Shown here: one piece after another, positions 1 to 8,193 of the stretch
Position numbering within the stretch: position 1 is the stretch's first letter
How the letters are laid out: each line of letters opens with the position of its first letter
Assembly: GCA_913063265.1 (NCBI GenBank)
Contig: CAJXZG010000012.1
Location: 23,557 to 87,556, forward strand
Direction of reading: 5' to 3'
DNA from: an uncultured Prolixibacteraceae bacterium
GTDB lineage: Bacteria; Bacteroidota; Bacteroidia; Bacteroidales; Prolixibacteraceae
DNA length: 64,000 nt
Translations under genes and position numbers: made by a program
Notes under the pieces: generated by a model
What the model saw: only the letters and a program-made list of their open reading frames with translations
Databases searched by the model: none
What the model was told of the DNA's origin: nothing

Positions 1-1281
1 TAGTATCGTAGGGGTTTTGACCTGAATTTTTTCGATGGATGTAATGGCATCTTTGTAGTTTTTGGTAACCATATAAACTTCGCTCAAAATGCGATAAGCT
101 TCTGAGTTTTTCTCAGAATTTGGATACAGCTCGATATATTTATCAAAAGCTTTTATGGTTTCGTTAAATGGAGAATAAGATAATTCATAGGTTAGTTTTG
201 CATAATTGAAAAGGGCATCTTCTTTTATATCGGGATTAAAATCCAGGTTCGAAGCCGCGTCATAAGCCATTTTTGCTTTTTCTTTATCTTCGGTTTTAAT
301 GTAACTGTCAGCAAGGTGATAATATGCGTTTTGAGTCATTTCATCTTCACCTTTTGAAGCCTTTTCAAGTAAGTTGATAGATTTTGAATAATTACCTGTG
401 TAATAATAACAATATCCTAAAACATAGTTTTCTTCCCGGGTTGTTAGGTCTGTCGATTCAAAATATGTTTCAAGAAAAGGGATTGCCTCTTCGTATTGTC
501 CCACGTGAAAATAGGAATCTCCCAAAAGTTTTGATAGCTCTGCTACATATTCTTTTTCCACATCATTAATTACCGACGAAGTATAATTTATTACCTCATC
601 GTATCTTTGCTGTTTGTAGTAAATATGACTTATATACATTGGAATCACCTGCGAATAGGTTGGATCGTTATTGAGTTTTCTGAATCCTTCCAATGCCTCA
701 TCAAAATTTTCTTTGGTGTACATAATATGGGCCCAGTAATAGGTCGCAGGTTTACTGTACATGCTATTGGCATCTTTTACTTTATAAAACTCATTTTCTG
801 CTACAGCAAATTTTTCCTCCATGAGGTTGGCATATCCATTTTGATATCCAATTTTATAACGGTCGCTTGCACTTAATTCGGCACGTTTTACTTTCTGATA
901 GGTTCGAATGGCAACCATATATTGTTTCTTGTCGAACTGATAATTACCCAGATTGAACCATGCATTATTAATGTATGGACTTTCGGGGTATTCATTTGTA
1001 AAAGCGGTGAGCATTTTGTTTCCTGCACTATATCCCGCTTTTAAGGCTGAAACGGATTTGAAATATTCTGCTTCGGAATACAACTCAGATTGCTGATTTA
1101 CTTTTTTCTGTATTTTTTCGAATTGGTTAAATGAAGAAATGTATTTACCTCTTTCATAAAGCTCTTTGGCAATATCTATCTCTTTCTGAATGTTAGTGTA
1201 ATATTCAGATTCCTGGGCGAAAGATATAATTTGGCTAAACAGAAGTATAAAGACGAAATATAAAATTCGAAGTGTTTTCAT
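1..1281 (-). CDS. TPR-repeat secreted or outer-membrane protein (3' end cut by window)
   Basis: On the minus strand an open frame runs from the ATG at 1281 to the window edge, 427 codons without a stop, so the C-terminus is missing. The first 22 or so residues form a signal peptide ending near ISFAQE. The rest is predicted helical with recurring TPR-like pairs such as YNNAWFNLGNYQF-type and YYHLADSYIKTEDKEKA segments, spaced about 35 residues apart. Proteins of this kind are common in Bacteroidota as long periplasmic or outer-membrane-associated TPR scaffolds; the partner is unknown. It is divergent from ftsE, with a 215-bp shared upstream region. Confidence 0.85.
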   Translation of the reverse strand, partial: MKTLRILYFVFILLFSQIISFAQESEYYTNIQKEIDIAKELYERGKYISSFNQFEKIQKKVNQQSELYSEAEYFKSVSALKAGYSAGNKMLTAFTNEYPESPYINNAWFNLGNYQFDKKQYMVAIRTYQKVKRAELSASDRYKIGYQNGYANLMEEKFAVAENEFYKVKDANSMYSKPATYYWAHIMYTKENFDEALEGFRKLNNDPTYSQVIPMYISHIYYKQQRYDEVINYTSSVINDVEKEYVAELSKLLGDSYFHVGQYEEAIPFLETYFESTDLTTREENYVLGYCYYYTGNYSKSINLLEKASKGEDEMTQNAYYHLADSYIKTEDKEKAKMAYDAASNLDFNPDIKEDALFNYAKLTYELSYSPFNETIKAFDKYIELYPNSEKNSEAYRILSEVYMVTKNYKDAITSIEKIQVKTPTIL

Positions 1282-1484
1282 GCCTTAAGTGTTTCATTTT
1301 TATTGAAATGGTTTCAATTTTAATTGTTTTTTTCACCTGGTTTGGCGAACAACAAATTAAACTTCTAAATTAGACGTTTAATAAAGTTGAATAGTACCAA
1401 TTCAATTGTTTTTCTTAACAAGAAACTGTTTATTTCTTTTGTTTATTATTTAACGTTGAAATTATTTTCTCATTGTTTACAATT

Positions 1485-1492
1485 TATCTTTG
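1485..1492 (+). promoter_or_regulatory. -7 element (TAnnTTTG) of ftsE
   Basis: TATCTTTG matches the Bacteroidota primary sigma -7 box TAnnTTTG. No good TTTG lies 19-21 bp upstream. The ATG of ftsE begins only 5 nt after the box, so a transcript starting at the usual distance would have almost no leader. Confidence 0.5.
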
Positions 1493-1496
1493 AAAT

Positions 1497-2213
1497 ATGG
1501 AATCGAATACAATTGTTGAACTCATTGATGCTGAAATCTATCAGCGCGAAAATCTAATACTTTCGGGAGTAAATCTTGAAGTTAAAAAAGGTGAGTTTAT
1601 TTATGTGATAGGGAAAGTTGGGACAGGTAAATCGAGTCTGGTAAAAACTTTACACGCAGAACTTCCGTTATTTTCGGGAAGCGGAAAAGTAGTCGGTTTT
1701 GAATTAAAAGGTATGAAGCACAGGGAGATTGCAGATCTTAGGAGAAAGGTGGGTGTGGTATTTCAGGATTTTAGGTTGCTTACAGACAGGAATGTCCACG
1801 ATAACCTGGAGTTTGTTTTAAAAGCTACAGGATGGAAAGATAAAGTTGAAACAGAATCCCGAATTGCTGAAGTGCTTGACAGTGTTGGCGCCATTGATAA
1901 GATGCATCAAATGCCGCATCAGTTGAGCGGAGGAGAACAGCAACGTGTTGTTATTGCCAGGGCAATTCTGAATAATCCTGAGTTGATTCTTGCTGATGAA
2001 CCTACAGGGAACCTTGACCCGGAAACCGGTGAAGAGATTCTTGATTTATTTAACAATTTAAACCAACAGGGGAAAACCATTATAATAGTGACGCATAATT
2101 ATGCTGCCATAGCTAAAAAGCCTGCCCGTACTTTGGTTTGTGCCAATGGTATGGTTTCTGATTCAGCCGCCAACGATGTGATTATTGATTTTGAAAGTTT
2201 ACTGGACCGGTAA
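1497..2213 (+). CDS. ftsE: Cell-division ABC transporter ATP-binding protein FtsE
   Basis: FtsE is the ATPase of the FtsEX complex, which sits at the division site in the inner membrane and activates peptidoglycan hydrolysis. The 238-residue protein has Walker A GKVGTGKS at residues 39-46, a Q-loop near VVFQDFRLL, the signature LSGGEQQR, Walker B LILADEP followed by TGNLD, and the switch His in VTHN. Length is typical of FtsE. No ftsX follows; the next gene is a convergent glycosyltransferase, and a freestanding ftsE is usual in this phylum. LolD-type ATPases are similar, but the [10 protein letters not shown] region is more FtsE-like. Confidence 0.87.
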   Translation: MESNTIVELIDAEIYQRENLILSGVNLEVKKGEFIYVIGKVGTGKSSLVKTLHAELPLFSGSGKVVGFELKGMKHREIADLRRKVGVVFQDFRLLTDRNVHDNLEFVLKATGWKDKVETESRIAEVLDSVGAIDKMHQMPHQLSGGEQQRVVIARAILNNPELILADEPTGNLDPETGEEILDLFNNLNQQGKTIIIVTHNYAAIAKKPARTLVCANGMVSDSAANDVIIDFESLLDR

Positions 2214-2220
2214 TTTCAGA

Positions 2221-3336
2221 CTACAGAAATCCGGAGTAAATTTCTTTTAAAATCTTTTCTTCGTTTTCCCAGGTCAATTCTTTTGCAGCCCTTTCGAGAT
2301 TAGACTTCCATGTTTTTCTTTGCTTATTATCAAATAAGGCTTTATTGATTTTATCTGCTAAAATTCTGGGCTCAAGCGATCCAGTGGTTTCTCCAATCTT
2401 ATATTGATTAACAATAGCAGCCATTTCAGGTAAATTGGATACAAGAACCGGTACTCTGGCTTGAATGTAATCGAATAATTTGTTTGGTAAAGCGTAACGA
2501 TAATTCAATCCTAAATCCTCTTCAATCGAAAGTCCGAGGTCGGCTGTGGGTGTAAGTTTTTGTAATTCGTCGATGGGTAAACGTCCTGTAAATTCTACTT
2601 TATCCTGTAATTTTTCATTTGAAACAAGTTGTTCTAAATCAACTTTTATATCACCGTCTCCCGCAATTATTAGTTTTGCCTTCTCAATAAAATGCATGGA
2701 TAAAATAGCTTGTTTTAAACCCCTGCCAATATTCAATGCTCCCTGGTACAAAATTATTTTTGTGGATTTATTCGCAGAATTGTTATCAATTATAATATTT
2801 GACGCAAAAGGGATATTTCGAACCACTTTAAATTTAATACCATATTTTTCTTCATAAACTTTTGCAATTGAATTACTTACAGTGTAAGCACTTTTTATTG
2901 CAGGTAAAATCCGGGATTCGATACTTTCCCAGATTTTCTTTATTTGTGGCCGATTGACTAATTCAGGAACCTCCGTGAAATATTCATGACTGTCGTAAAC
3001 CAGATCTTTTTTTCTGACTTTTGAAGCTAAAAAGTTTGCCGGCAATGTATCTAAATCGTTTGCAAGGAGAACATCGTATTTTGCAAAAAGAAGAAAGAGA
3101 TACAAACGTAAATTGTATTCGGTGTAAAAGAGTGCTCCTGTGTTAAAGATTAGTCTGAATCTTTTTGTACTGTAATTTCGTTGACCTATTTTTAAACTAT
3201 TTGGTAGTTCTCGCCCCAGCAGCAAAACCTGAAATCCCATTTTTCTTAAAGAAATACAAACCTTGTGAATCCGGTTATCAGAAACAAGGTCGTTGGTTAC
3301 GGAAATAATAATTTTTTTGCTGGTTGATTTTTTCAC
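2221..3336 (-). CDS. Glycosyltransferase family 4 (GT-B fold)
   Basis: This 371-residue protein has the two Rossmann-like domains of GT4 enzymes. The N-terminal acceptor half contains the DLDTLPAN and VYDSHEYF motifs often seen in capsule and exopolysaccharide transferases. The C-terminal donor half has LYQGALNIGRG, IIAGDGD and the region YALPNKLFDYIQARVPVL, where nucleotide-sugar binding occurs. It probably transfers a sugar onto a cell-envelope glycan at the cytoplasmic face, but donor and acceptor cannot be read from sequence. It stands alone, with its stop 7 bp from the convergent ftsE stop. Confidence 0.85.
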   Translation of the reverse strand: MKKSTSKKIIISVTNDLVSDNRIHKVCISLRKMGFQVLLLGRELPNSLKIGQRNYSTKRFRLIFNTGALFYTEYNLRLYLFLLFAKYDVLLANDLDTLPANFLASKVRKKDLVYDSHEYFTEVPELVNRPQIKKIWESIESRILPAIKSAYTVSNSIAKVYEEKYGIKFKVVRNIPFASNIIIDNNSANKSTKIILYQGALNIGRGLKQAILSMHFIEKAKLIIAGDGDIKVDLEQLVSNEKLQDKVEFTGRLPIDELQKLTPTADLGLSIEEDLGLNYRYALPNKLFDYIQARVPVLVSNLPEMAAIVNQYKIGETTGSLEPRILADKINKALFDNKQRKTWKSNLERAAKELTWENEEKILKEIYSGFL

Positions 3337-3425
3337 AAGGCAAAGTCGTTTCGCAAATATAAAAACTTTATCAGGCGAATTTTATTTTATCTGATAAAGA
3401 AAAAATGAGCAAACTGATTTTTGGT

Positions 3426-3461
3426 AAAAAAAATCCGTAAACCTAAAAAGTTCACGGATTT
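3426..3461 (-). terminator. Intrinsic terminator after the beta-barrel gene
   Basis: A 12-bp stem with one mismatch (left arm from 3431, right arm 3450-3461) has a loop of about 7 nt. On the minus strand it is followed by a U tract (A run 3426-3433 on the plus strand). It lies 22 bp beyond the stop at 3483. Confidence 0.8.
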
Positions 3462-3482
3462 CAAATATCTTAAGATTCTGTT

Positions 3483-4067
3483 TTAGAAAGCCAAGCCCAC
3501 ATTAATGGTAATATAACTTTGTCCTTCCACGTCATTTGCTTTAAATGCGCTGTAGTATTTTGCGCCAACTATAAAATCGACACCTGGTGTAGCTATAATC
3601 ACTCCTACCTGAGGCCGGATAGCAAATTGCCACACATCACGTTTCCAGCGGTACATTCCCATATCGACATCCCTGTTGGTATACAAAGTTCCGATTCCTA
3701 ATCCTACAAAAGGATTAAACTGTGTGTCCGGAATGATAAAATAATCAAACGCAGCCAGTACAGGTACTGCGTGTGTATATCTGAATTGAACTCCAGAAAG
3801 TGATTCAGTGCCTCGGGTATAAGTAGCATAATTCATTTTGTCGTAAAACAGATTGTAACCTGTTTCAAAACCTACACCCATCGAACGGTCTATCATGTAA
3901 CGGTAATCAAAGCTCATTCCACGGAAACTGGCAGCTTCATTAAATTCTCCCAAATCACCAACTCCAAATCCCATTGAATATTGAATTGAAAACAAACTCT
4001 CCTGACCTTTTACTTGAGTGGCCGTAATAACTCCTGTTAAAAGGATTATAAAAAATATCTTTTTCAT
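3483..4067 (-). CDS. Outer-membrane beta-barrel protein (porin-family fold)
   Basis: The 194-residue protein begins with a clear signal peptide (MKKIFFIILLTGVITATQVKGQ) and then shows alternating amphipathic strands. Examples are YRYMIDRSMGVGFETGYN, AAFDYFIIPDTQFNPFVGLGIG and FAIRPQVGVIIATPGVDFIVG. It ends in the aromatic C-terminal residue F, as beta-signal-containing outer-membrane proteins do. Size and strand count suggest an OmpA/OmpX-like 8-stranded barrel. It follows the DUF4136 lipoprotein gene by 29 bp and is probably cotranscribed with it. Ligand or role unknown. Confidence 0.78.
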   Translation of the reverse strand: MKKIFFIILLTGVITATQVKGQESLFSIQYSMGFGVGDLGEFNEAASFRGMSFDYRYMIDRSMGVGFETGYNLFYDKMNYATYTRGTESLSGVQFRYTHAVPVLAAFDYFIIPDTQFNPFVGLGIGTLYTNRDVDMGMYRWKRDVWQFAIRPQVGVIIATPGVDFIVGAKYYSAFKANDVEGQSYITINVGLAF

Positions 4068-4096
4068 AATTAATTTCTTTTTAGATGAATGATGGA

Positions 4097-4702
4097 TTAA
4101 TTTGTTCTCAGGTAAGGTGACTGTTTAAACGCCTGATCAATTCCGTTATTGACCCTGTTTACATCGTATCTGCCGGATAAAAGGCCATTTGCAGCTGCAG
4201 TCCAAACATTGGTTGGATCTACATAATCCTCATCATCAGTAATAAGCATCATTGCCAAAGTTCCTGTGGTTTGAGTGGTATAAGATGGTCCCCACCATCC
4301 GCCCCATCCGCAATAATAGGGGTACCACCAGCACCAGTAGTCATACCAGTAATAAATCGTAGTGTTGGTCCATACGGCAGGGAAAAATGTTAAGTCAGCC
4401 TGTTCAGGATTATCAACCTTTGTGTAACCCATATCAGCCATGTTTTGATTAATCCTGTTCAGAATCTGAGTGTTGTAAGGTTCATCTACAAATTCCGGCT
4501 CTTCTCCCTCTATTAAATCTTTTGTAATTTTTACAATTTTGTCCGGAATTACATACGTTTTTTTTGTGTTAAATTGAAATTCATCATCATAGTTGGTGTA
4601 AACTATATCCGTTTCGCTGTAGTATTGAGCCCCGTCGGGGTAACACCCCCCGATAAAAAGCAGACCAGCAATAAATGCCAGCGCAAGAAATTTCTGTTTC
4701 AT
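4097..4702 (-). CDS. DUF4136-type lipoprotein
   Basis: The 201-residue product has a lipoprotein signal peptide ending in the lipobox FIGGC, so the mature protein should be lipid-anchored at Cys20. The body resembles DUF4136: an early D-x-x-F-x-F-segment (YDDEFQFNTKKTYVIP), then an N-q-N-M-a-d-M-G-Y-t-k motif and an aromatic-rich stretch (YYWYDYWCWWYPYYCGW) that is locally unusual. DUF4136 lipoproteins have no firmly assigned function. It is first in a two-gene unit with the downstream beta-barrel gene, suggesting a joint envelope role. Confidence 0.8.
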   Translation of the reverse strand: MKQKFLALAFIAGLLFIGGCYPDGAQYYSETDIVYTNYDDEFQFNTKKTYVIPDKIVKITKDLIEGEEPEFVDEPYNTQILNRINQNMADMGYTKVDNPEQADLTFFPAVWTNTTIYYWYDYWCWWYPYYCGWGGWWGPSYTTQTTGTLAMMLITDDEDYVDPTNVWTAAANGLLSGRYDVNRVNNGIDQAFKQSPYLRTN

Positions 4703-4913
4703 TTTTTAATTTTTAGATTTTTAAAATCGTTTGTTTAATCGTTATAGTCTGTTTTAAATTATTACTAAGACATTTCAGTAATTGAATTGTTTGATGCAAA
4801 GGTTAGTTTTTATACAAATGTACGGAATTACTTAACATAAAACATGCTTTCGAAAGTCATAATATTTTAGTTTATCATTTATATAATATTACATGTGAAG
4901 CTAACATACAGAT

Positions 4914-6014
4914 TTAGTCTGTGTTTTCATCTTCTTCCGCTGGCTCTACTTTAACCACCTCATACATGTTTTCACCATCAATTTCAACCGGTTGATAATA
5001 TACCTCACCAATAACTACATACGTGACATCTCCAACCTTCACTTCTTCACCTCCTTCAGGAAGGTTTTCAACAACAGTTCCTGCTGTTGGTGGAACTACA
5101 GTATACCCTTCATCTGATTCTTCGTAGTATGTCCCTCCGTAATAATAATTATTGGTGGTTTCGTTGATAACCACCGTTTCCGAGCCTTCAGGCAATACCT
5201 TTATTGTTGCCCCAACCGGAGCTTCAATTACCGTGTAGCCTCCGTCGCTTTCTATATAGTAAACTCCCTGGTCGTAATAATACTGCTGATTATGTATGCT
5301 GATAATAATTGCGGTTGCAGCCATTGTTGCGACAAAAAATCCCCACGGATGCCACATTGGCCCCCAGTAATATGGTCTGTATGGATGATATCGGTAAGGA
5401 TGGAAACAATAAAAATGAAATCCTCCATAACGATAGGGTGGGCGGGGATAAGGCCTGTACGGCGGACGTACTACTACGTTTCGGTTAACATTTATGTTTC
5501 TGCTGTTGTCGATATTGATATTATTTCTGCTGTTGTCGATATTGATATTATTTCTGTTGTTGCTGATATTTGTATTATTTCGGGAGTTACTCACCCGGTC
5601 TCTTGAGTTATTACTGATATCCCGGGATGGATTATTGTCTACATTTGGCCTGTTGTTATTTGGCCTTGTTCTGTCGTTGTTTGATGGTCTTTGTGTCGGT
5701 CGTGTTTGCTGGTTTGATGGTCTTTCAGCAGGACGGGTACTTGGGCTTGTTGGCCTTTGTGCAGGTCTTGCTTGTTGATTTGACGGTCTTTGCCTGTTAT
5801 TCGGGTTTGTTCTGTAAGATGGTGCGGGCCTGGCACTGCCACCGTTAATTGAACGATTTTGCTGTGAAGGAGCAGGTCTTGAAACACTCTGGCTTCTGCC
5901 ACCTCCAGCCCGTGAATGTCCCATTCTTTGAGCCAAAGTCAATTCAGGTATCAATAATAGAATTGAAATGAAAACATATAAGGGTATAATATAATATCTT
6001 GTATTCTTTTTCAT
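4914..6014 (-). CDS. DUF6515-like secreted protein with low-complexity N-terminal region
   Basis: The 366-residue protein starts with a signal peptide, followed by about 130 residues very rich in Arg, Asn, Pro and Ser. It includes short tandem units ending in INIDNSR and then a proline/tyrosine-rich PPYRPYPRPPYR segment. A hydrophobic stretch (FFVATMAATAIIISI) is followed by two repeated modules: YYYDQGVYYIES-GGYTVIEAPVGATIKVLPEG and its later copy with YYEES-EGYTVVPPTAGTVVENLPEG. These modules are characteristic of DUF6515. The acidic tail ends EPAEEDENTD. It lies 11 bp after the DUF2092-like gene and is likely cotranscribed. Function unknown. Confidence 0.75.
   Translation of the reverse strand: MKKNTRYYIIPLYVFISILLLIPELTLAQRMGHSRAGGGRSQSVSRPAPSQQNRSINGGSARPAPSYRTNPNNRQRPSNQQARPAQRPTSPSTRPAERPSNQQTRPTQRPSNNDRTRPNNNRPNVDNNPSRDISNNSRDRVSNSRNNTNISNNRNNINIDNSRNNINIDNSRNINVNRNVVVRPPYRPYPRPPYRYGGFHFYCFHPYRYHPYRPYYWGPMWHPWGFFVATMAATAIIISIHNQQYYYDQGVYYIESDGGYTVIEAPVGATIKVLPEGSETVVINETTNNYYYGGTYYEESDEGYTVVPPTAGTVVENLPEGGEEVKVGDVTYVVIGEVYYQPVEIDGENMYEVVKVEPAEEDENTD
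5501..5581 (-). repeat. 27-bp coding minisatellite, three copies
   Basis: Two exact 27-bp units (5501-5527 and 5528-5554) and a third diverged one (5555-5581) lie in tandem inside the DUF6515-like gene. Because 27 is divisible by three, unit number changes the number of Asn-rich nonapeptides without breaking the frame. Confidence 0.9.
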
Positions 6015-6025
6015 GGTACTGCTTT

Positions 6026-6760
6026 TTAATTTTGGTTTTTTCTGAGGATTTTTATTTCACTGGCTCCATTTGGCGGTAAGAACTCAAAAATGGATGCAGG
6101 ATAAATCCTGTTTACATCCCATTTTTTAAAGGTGGCCTCATATTGCAAGCCCATATTCCCGTCATGGTTGATTATCAGCATTTTTTTAGGTAAGGTAAAC
6201 GGACCGGTGGAGATCCACAATTGCACAGTTTGTTTCTCTCTATGAGCGATGATATGAAAGCATTCTTCATTATCAATGTGTACACGGCCATTTAGAAAAA
6301 TCTCTTCATGATTGGCTATCAAATCATCTGTAAACGTAGGGTATAAAAAATCTGCTGCCGGGAAATCAATGCCAAATGCCCGGTTTAAAGAGTCAATGGT
6401 TTCCAGAGTGGTTGGCAGCGCGTCAAAAATTATGTAGTTATTCTCATCGAAAGAATAATAGGCAAGAAGTTCCCCATTATACCAAAATCCGCGATGACCT
6501 TTGCCTCCTTTTGAACGTATCAGCATTTTGCTGGGTCCATCCAGTATCAGTTCACTTTCAGAGTAATGACTCAGCAGGCCAAGGTCCTGATCGACTTTGT
6601 CATTTTTAATGTCTATTTTAATGTGTGCAGAACTTAGGTCGCCAATTACATGACTCATTTGGTCGAGTATTAATATGGCTGTCGAGTCTATCTTTGATAC
6701 TTTGCCTGATACATTTATGGTTAAAAACAGGGCAATAAAACTTGAGACAATAAACTTCAT
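6026..6760 (-). CDS. DUF2092-like periplasmic protein
   Basis: The 244-residue product carries an N-terminal signal peptide (MKFIVSSFIALFLTINVSGK). The body reads as DUF2092, a LolA/LolB-like convex beta-sheet fold: an early AILILDQMSHVIGDLSSAHIKI-type helix and strand, then GPSKMLIRSKG, GFWYNGELLAYYSFDENNY and a C-terminal YPASIFEFLPPNGA. Such folds bind hydrophobic molecules, but no ligand is known for this family. It is the first gene of a unit with the DUF6515-like gene, a pairing that suggests a shared envelope function. Confidence 0.75.
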   Translation of the reverse strand: MKFIVSSFIALFLTINVSGKVSKIDSTAILILDQMSHVIGDLSSAHIKIDIKNDKVDQDLGLLSHYSESELILDGPSKMLIRSKGGKGHRGFWYNGELLAYYSFDENNYIIFDALPTTLETIDSLNRAFGIDFPAADFLYPTFTDDLIANHEEIFLNGRVHIDNEECFHIIAHREKQTVQLWISTGPFTLPKKMLIINHDGNMGLQYEATFKKWDVNRIYPASIFEFLPPNGASEIKILRKNQN

Positions 6761-6933
6761 TTTTCTATAATTATTTGGTGATTTTAGCTTATGTGCAATA
6801 AAATTTTGATTACTAAAGGTTGTAAAGATTTTATTCCTGGATATTTTCCTTATTATTAACGTAAGTTACAAGCTATTTGTTTATTTAGCAAAGGAGTTTT
6901 TTATTTTAAAAAATTTGTCAGAAATTTTTAGCT

Positions 6934-6966
6934 TTTGTGTTATTACGGATAAATAAATTATATTTA
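6934..6966 (+). promoter_or_regulatory. Bacteroidota-type promoter of the PAS-LuxR gene
   Basis: TTTG (6934-6937), a 21-bp spacer and TATATTTA (6959-6966), one mismatch from TAnnTTTG. The predicted start is near 6972, leaving a leader of about 25 nt before the ATG at 6998. Confidence 0.5.
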
Positions 6967-6997
6967 TGGGAGTACCAAATTCTGCAAGAAAAATCAT

Positions 6998-7987
6998 ATG
7001 AATCCTGAGGAGCGCCTTGAAAAATATAAAAATCAAATACGCGAACTTGAAACACGGATTTCTGAGTTAAAATTCGAGCTTAAAGAAAGCAAATTGCAAA
7101 TAAAAGAAGAAAGTGAAAAACATATATTCTATCAATTTATTGCTGATTTTACATTTGGATGGGAGCTGTGGCTTGAACCTTCTGGAAAAATAAAATATTG
7201 TTCACCTTCATGTTTCGATCTTACAGGCTATACATCAAATCAGATAGTGGCATCTGAGGATATCGTAGATTTGCTTATTTATCAGGCTGACAGGGAAAAG
7301 TATAAGCAGTTCCTGTCTGAATCGCTGGATCAATTATTGGTTAATAAGTCATTTGAATTCAGGATTTTAACTCGTACCAAACAGTTGCGTTGGTGTATGA
7401 TGAATGTTAGAGGGGTTTATGACCGATTGGGGAAATATCTTGGAATCAGGGCATCAATACAGGATATTAGCAGATTAAAAATGGCCATGGGGCAAATTAA
7501 CGATATGGAGGCAGTTAAAGAAATGGAAGATTTAACCAGAAAACGACTTCAAAATGAGTTGAATGTAAAAGATCGGGAACTGGTTTCTTTTTTACTCCAA
7601 CTTTCCGAGAAAAATGAACTTCTGGCCAAAGTAAAAAAACAGCTGAAGTTGATACTGCCGGAAATGGAAAAGAAAAATCAACGAAATATTGAATTGCTTG
7701 AGGAAGTACTCAAAGAAAAGACAACACCTGTCGAATGGAATATGCTGGAAAATCAACTGGAAAAAGTTCATCCCGGATTTTTTAAACGTTTACAGCAAAA
7801 GCATCCGGCAATTTCTGAAAAGGATAAAAAAATATGTATTTACCTCCGGCTTGGTTTGTCAAGTAAAGAAATATCCGGATTGCAAAATATTACTCCCAAA
7901 AGTGTTGAAATTGCACGGGTCAGGCTTCGGAAAAAATTAAGAATAAGCGGTAAAACACGACTGACCAACTATCTTAATCAGATATAA
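6998..7987 (+). CDS. PAS-domain LuxR-type transcriptional regulator
   Basis: The 329-residue protein has an N-terminal coiled coil (residues 1-45), then a PAS domain (about 50-165; GKIKYCSPSCFDLTGY...). A second coiled-coil linker precedes a C-terminal LuxR/GerE helix-turn-helix (about 270-325; LGLSSKEISGLQNITPKSVEIARVRLRKKL). It lacks a receiver and a kinase domain, so it likely senses a small molecule or redox state directly through PAS and binds DNA as a dimer. No signal peptide or membrane segment is seen, so it is cytoplasmic. It stands alone between the DUF2092 operon (divergent) and the DUF4954 gene; targets unknown. Confidence 0.83.
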   Translation: MNPEERLEKYKNQIRELETRISELKFELKESKLQIKEESEKHIFYQFIADFTFGWELWLEPSGKIKYCSPSCFDLTGYTSNQIVASEDIVDLLIYQADREKYKQFLSESLDQLLVNKSFEFRILTRTKQLRWCMMNVRGVYDRLGKYLGIRASIQDISRLKMAMGQINDMEAVKEMEDLTRKRLQNELNVKDRELVSFLLQLSEKNELLAKVKKQLKLILPEMEKKNQRNIELLEEVLKEKTTPVEWNMLENQLEKVHPGFFKRLQQKHPAISEKDKKICIYLRLGLSSKEISGLQNITPKSVEIARVRLRKKLRISGKTRLTNYLNQI

Positions 7988-8121
7988 AATTAGGTTTTTT
8001 ATATAGTTCTAAAAGATATTTGTTAGGTATAAAAATATCTATTTATTACTATTTAAAAGGATTTATTATTATATTGTTATGTTTCTTAAAATGAAAATAG
8101 TGCTATTGTTAGGTTTTTAAA

Positions 8122-8154
8122 TTTGAAATTGTTGAATGTTTTTCAATACCTTTG
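8122..8154 (+). promoter_or_regulatory. Promoter of the DUF4954 gene
   Basis: TTTG (8122-8125), a 21-bp spacer and a perfect -7 box TACCTTTG (8147-8154). Transcription should start near 8160, giving a leader of about 34 nt to the ATG at 8194. Confidence 0.7.
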
Positions 8155-8193
8155 AACAACAAACAAAATTGAACACACTCAACACAATAAAAT

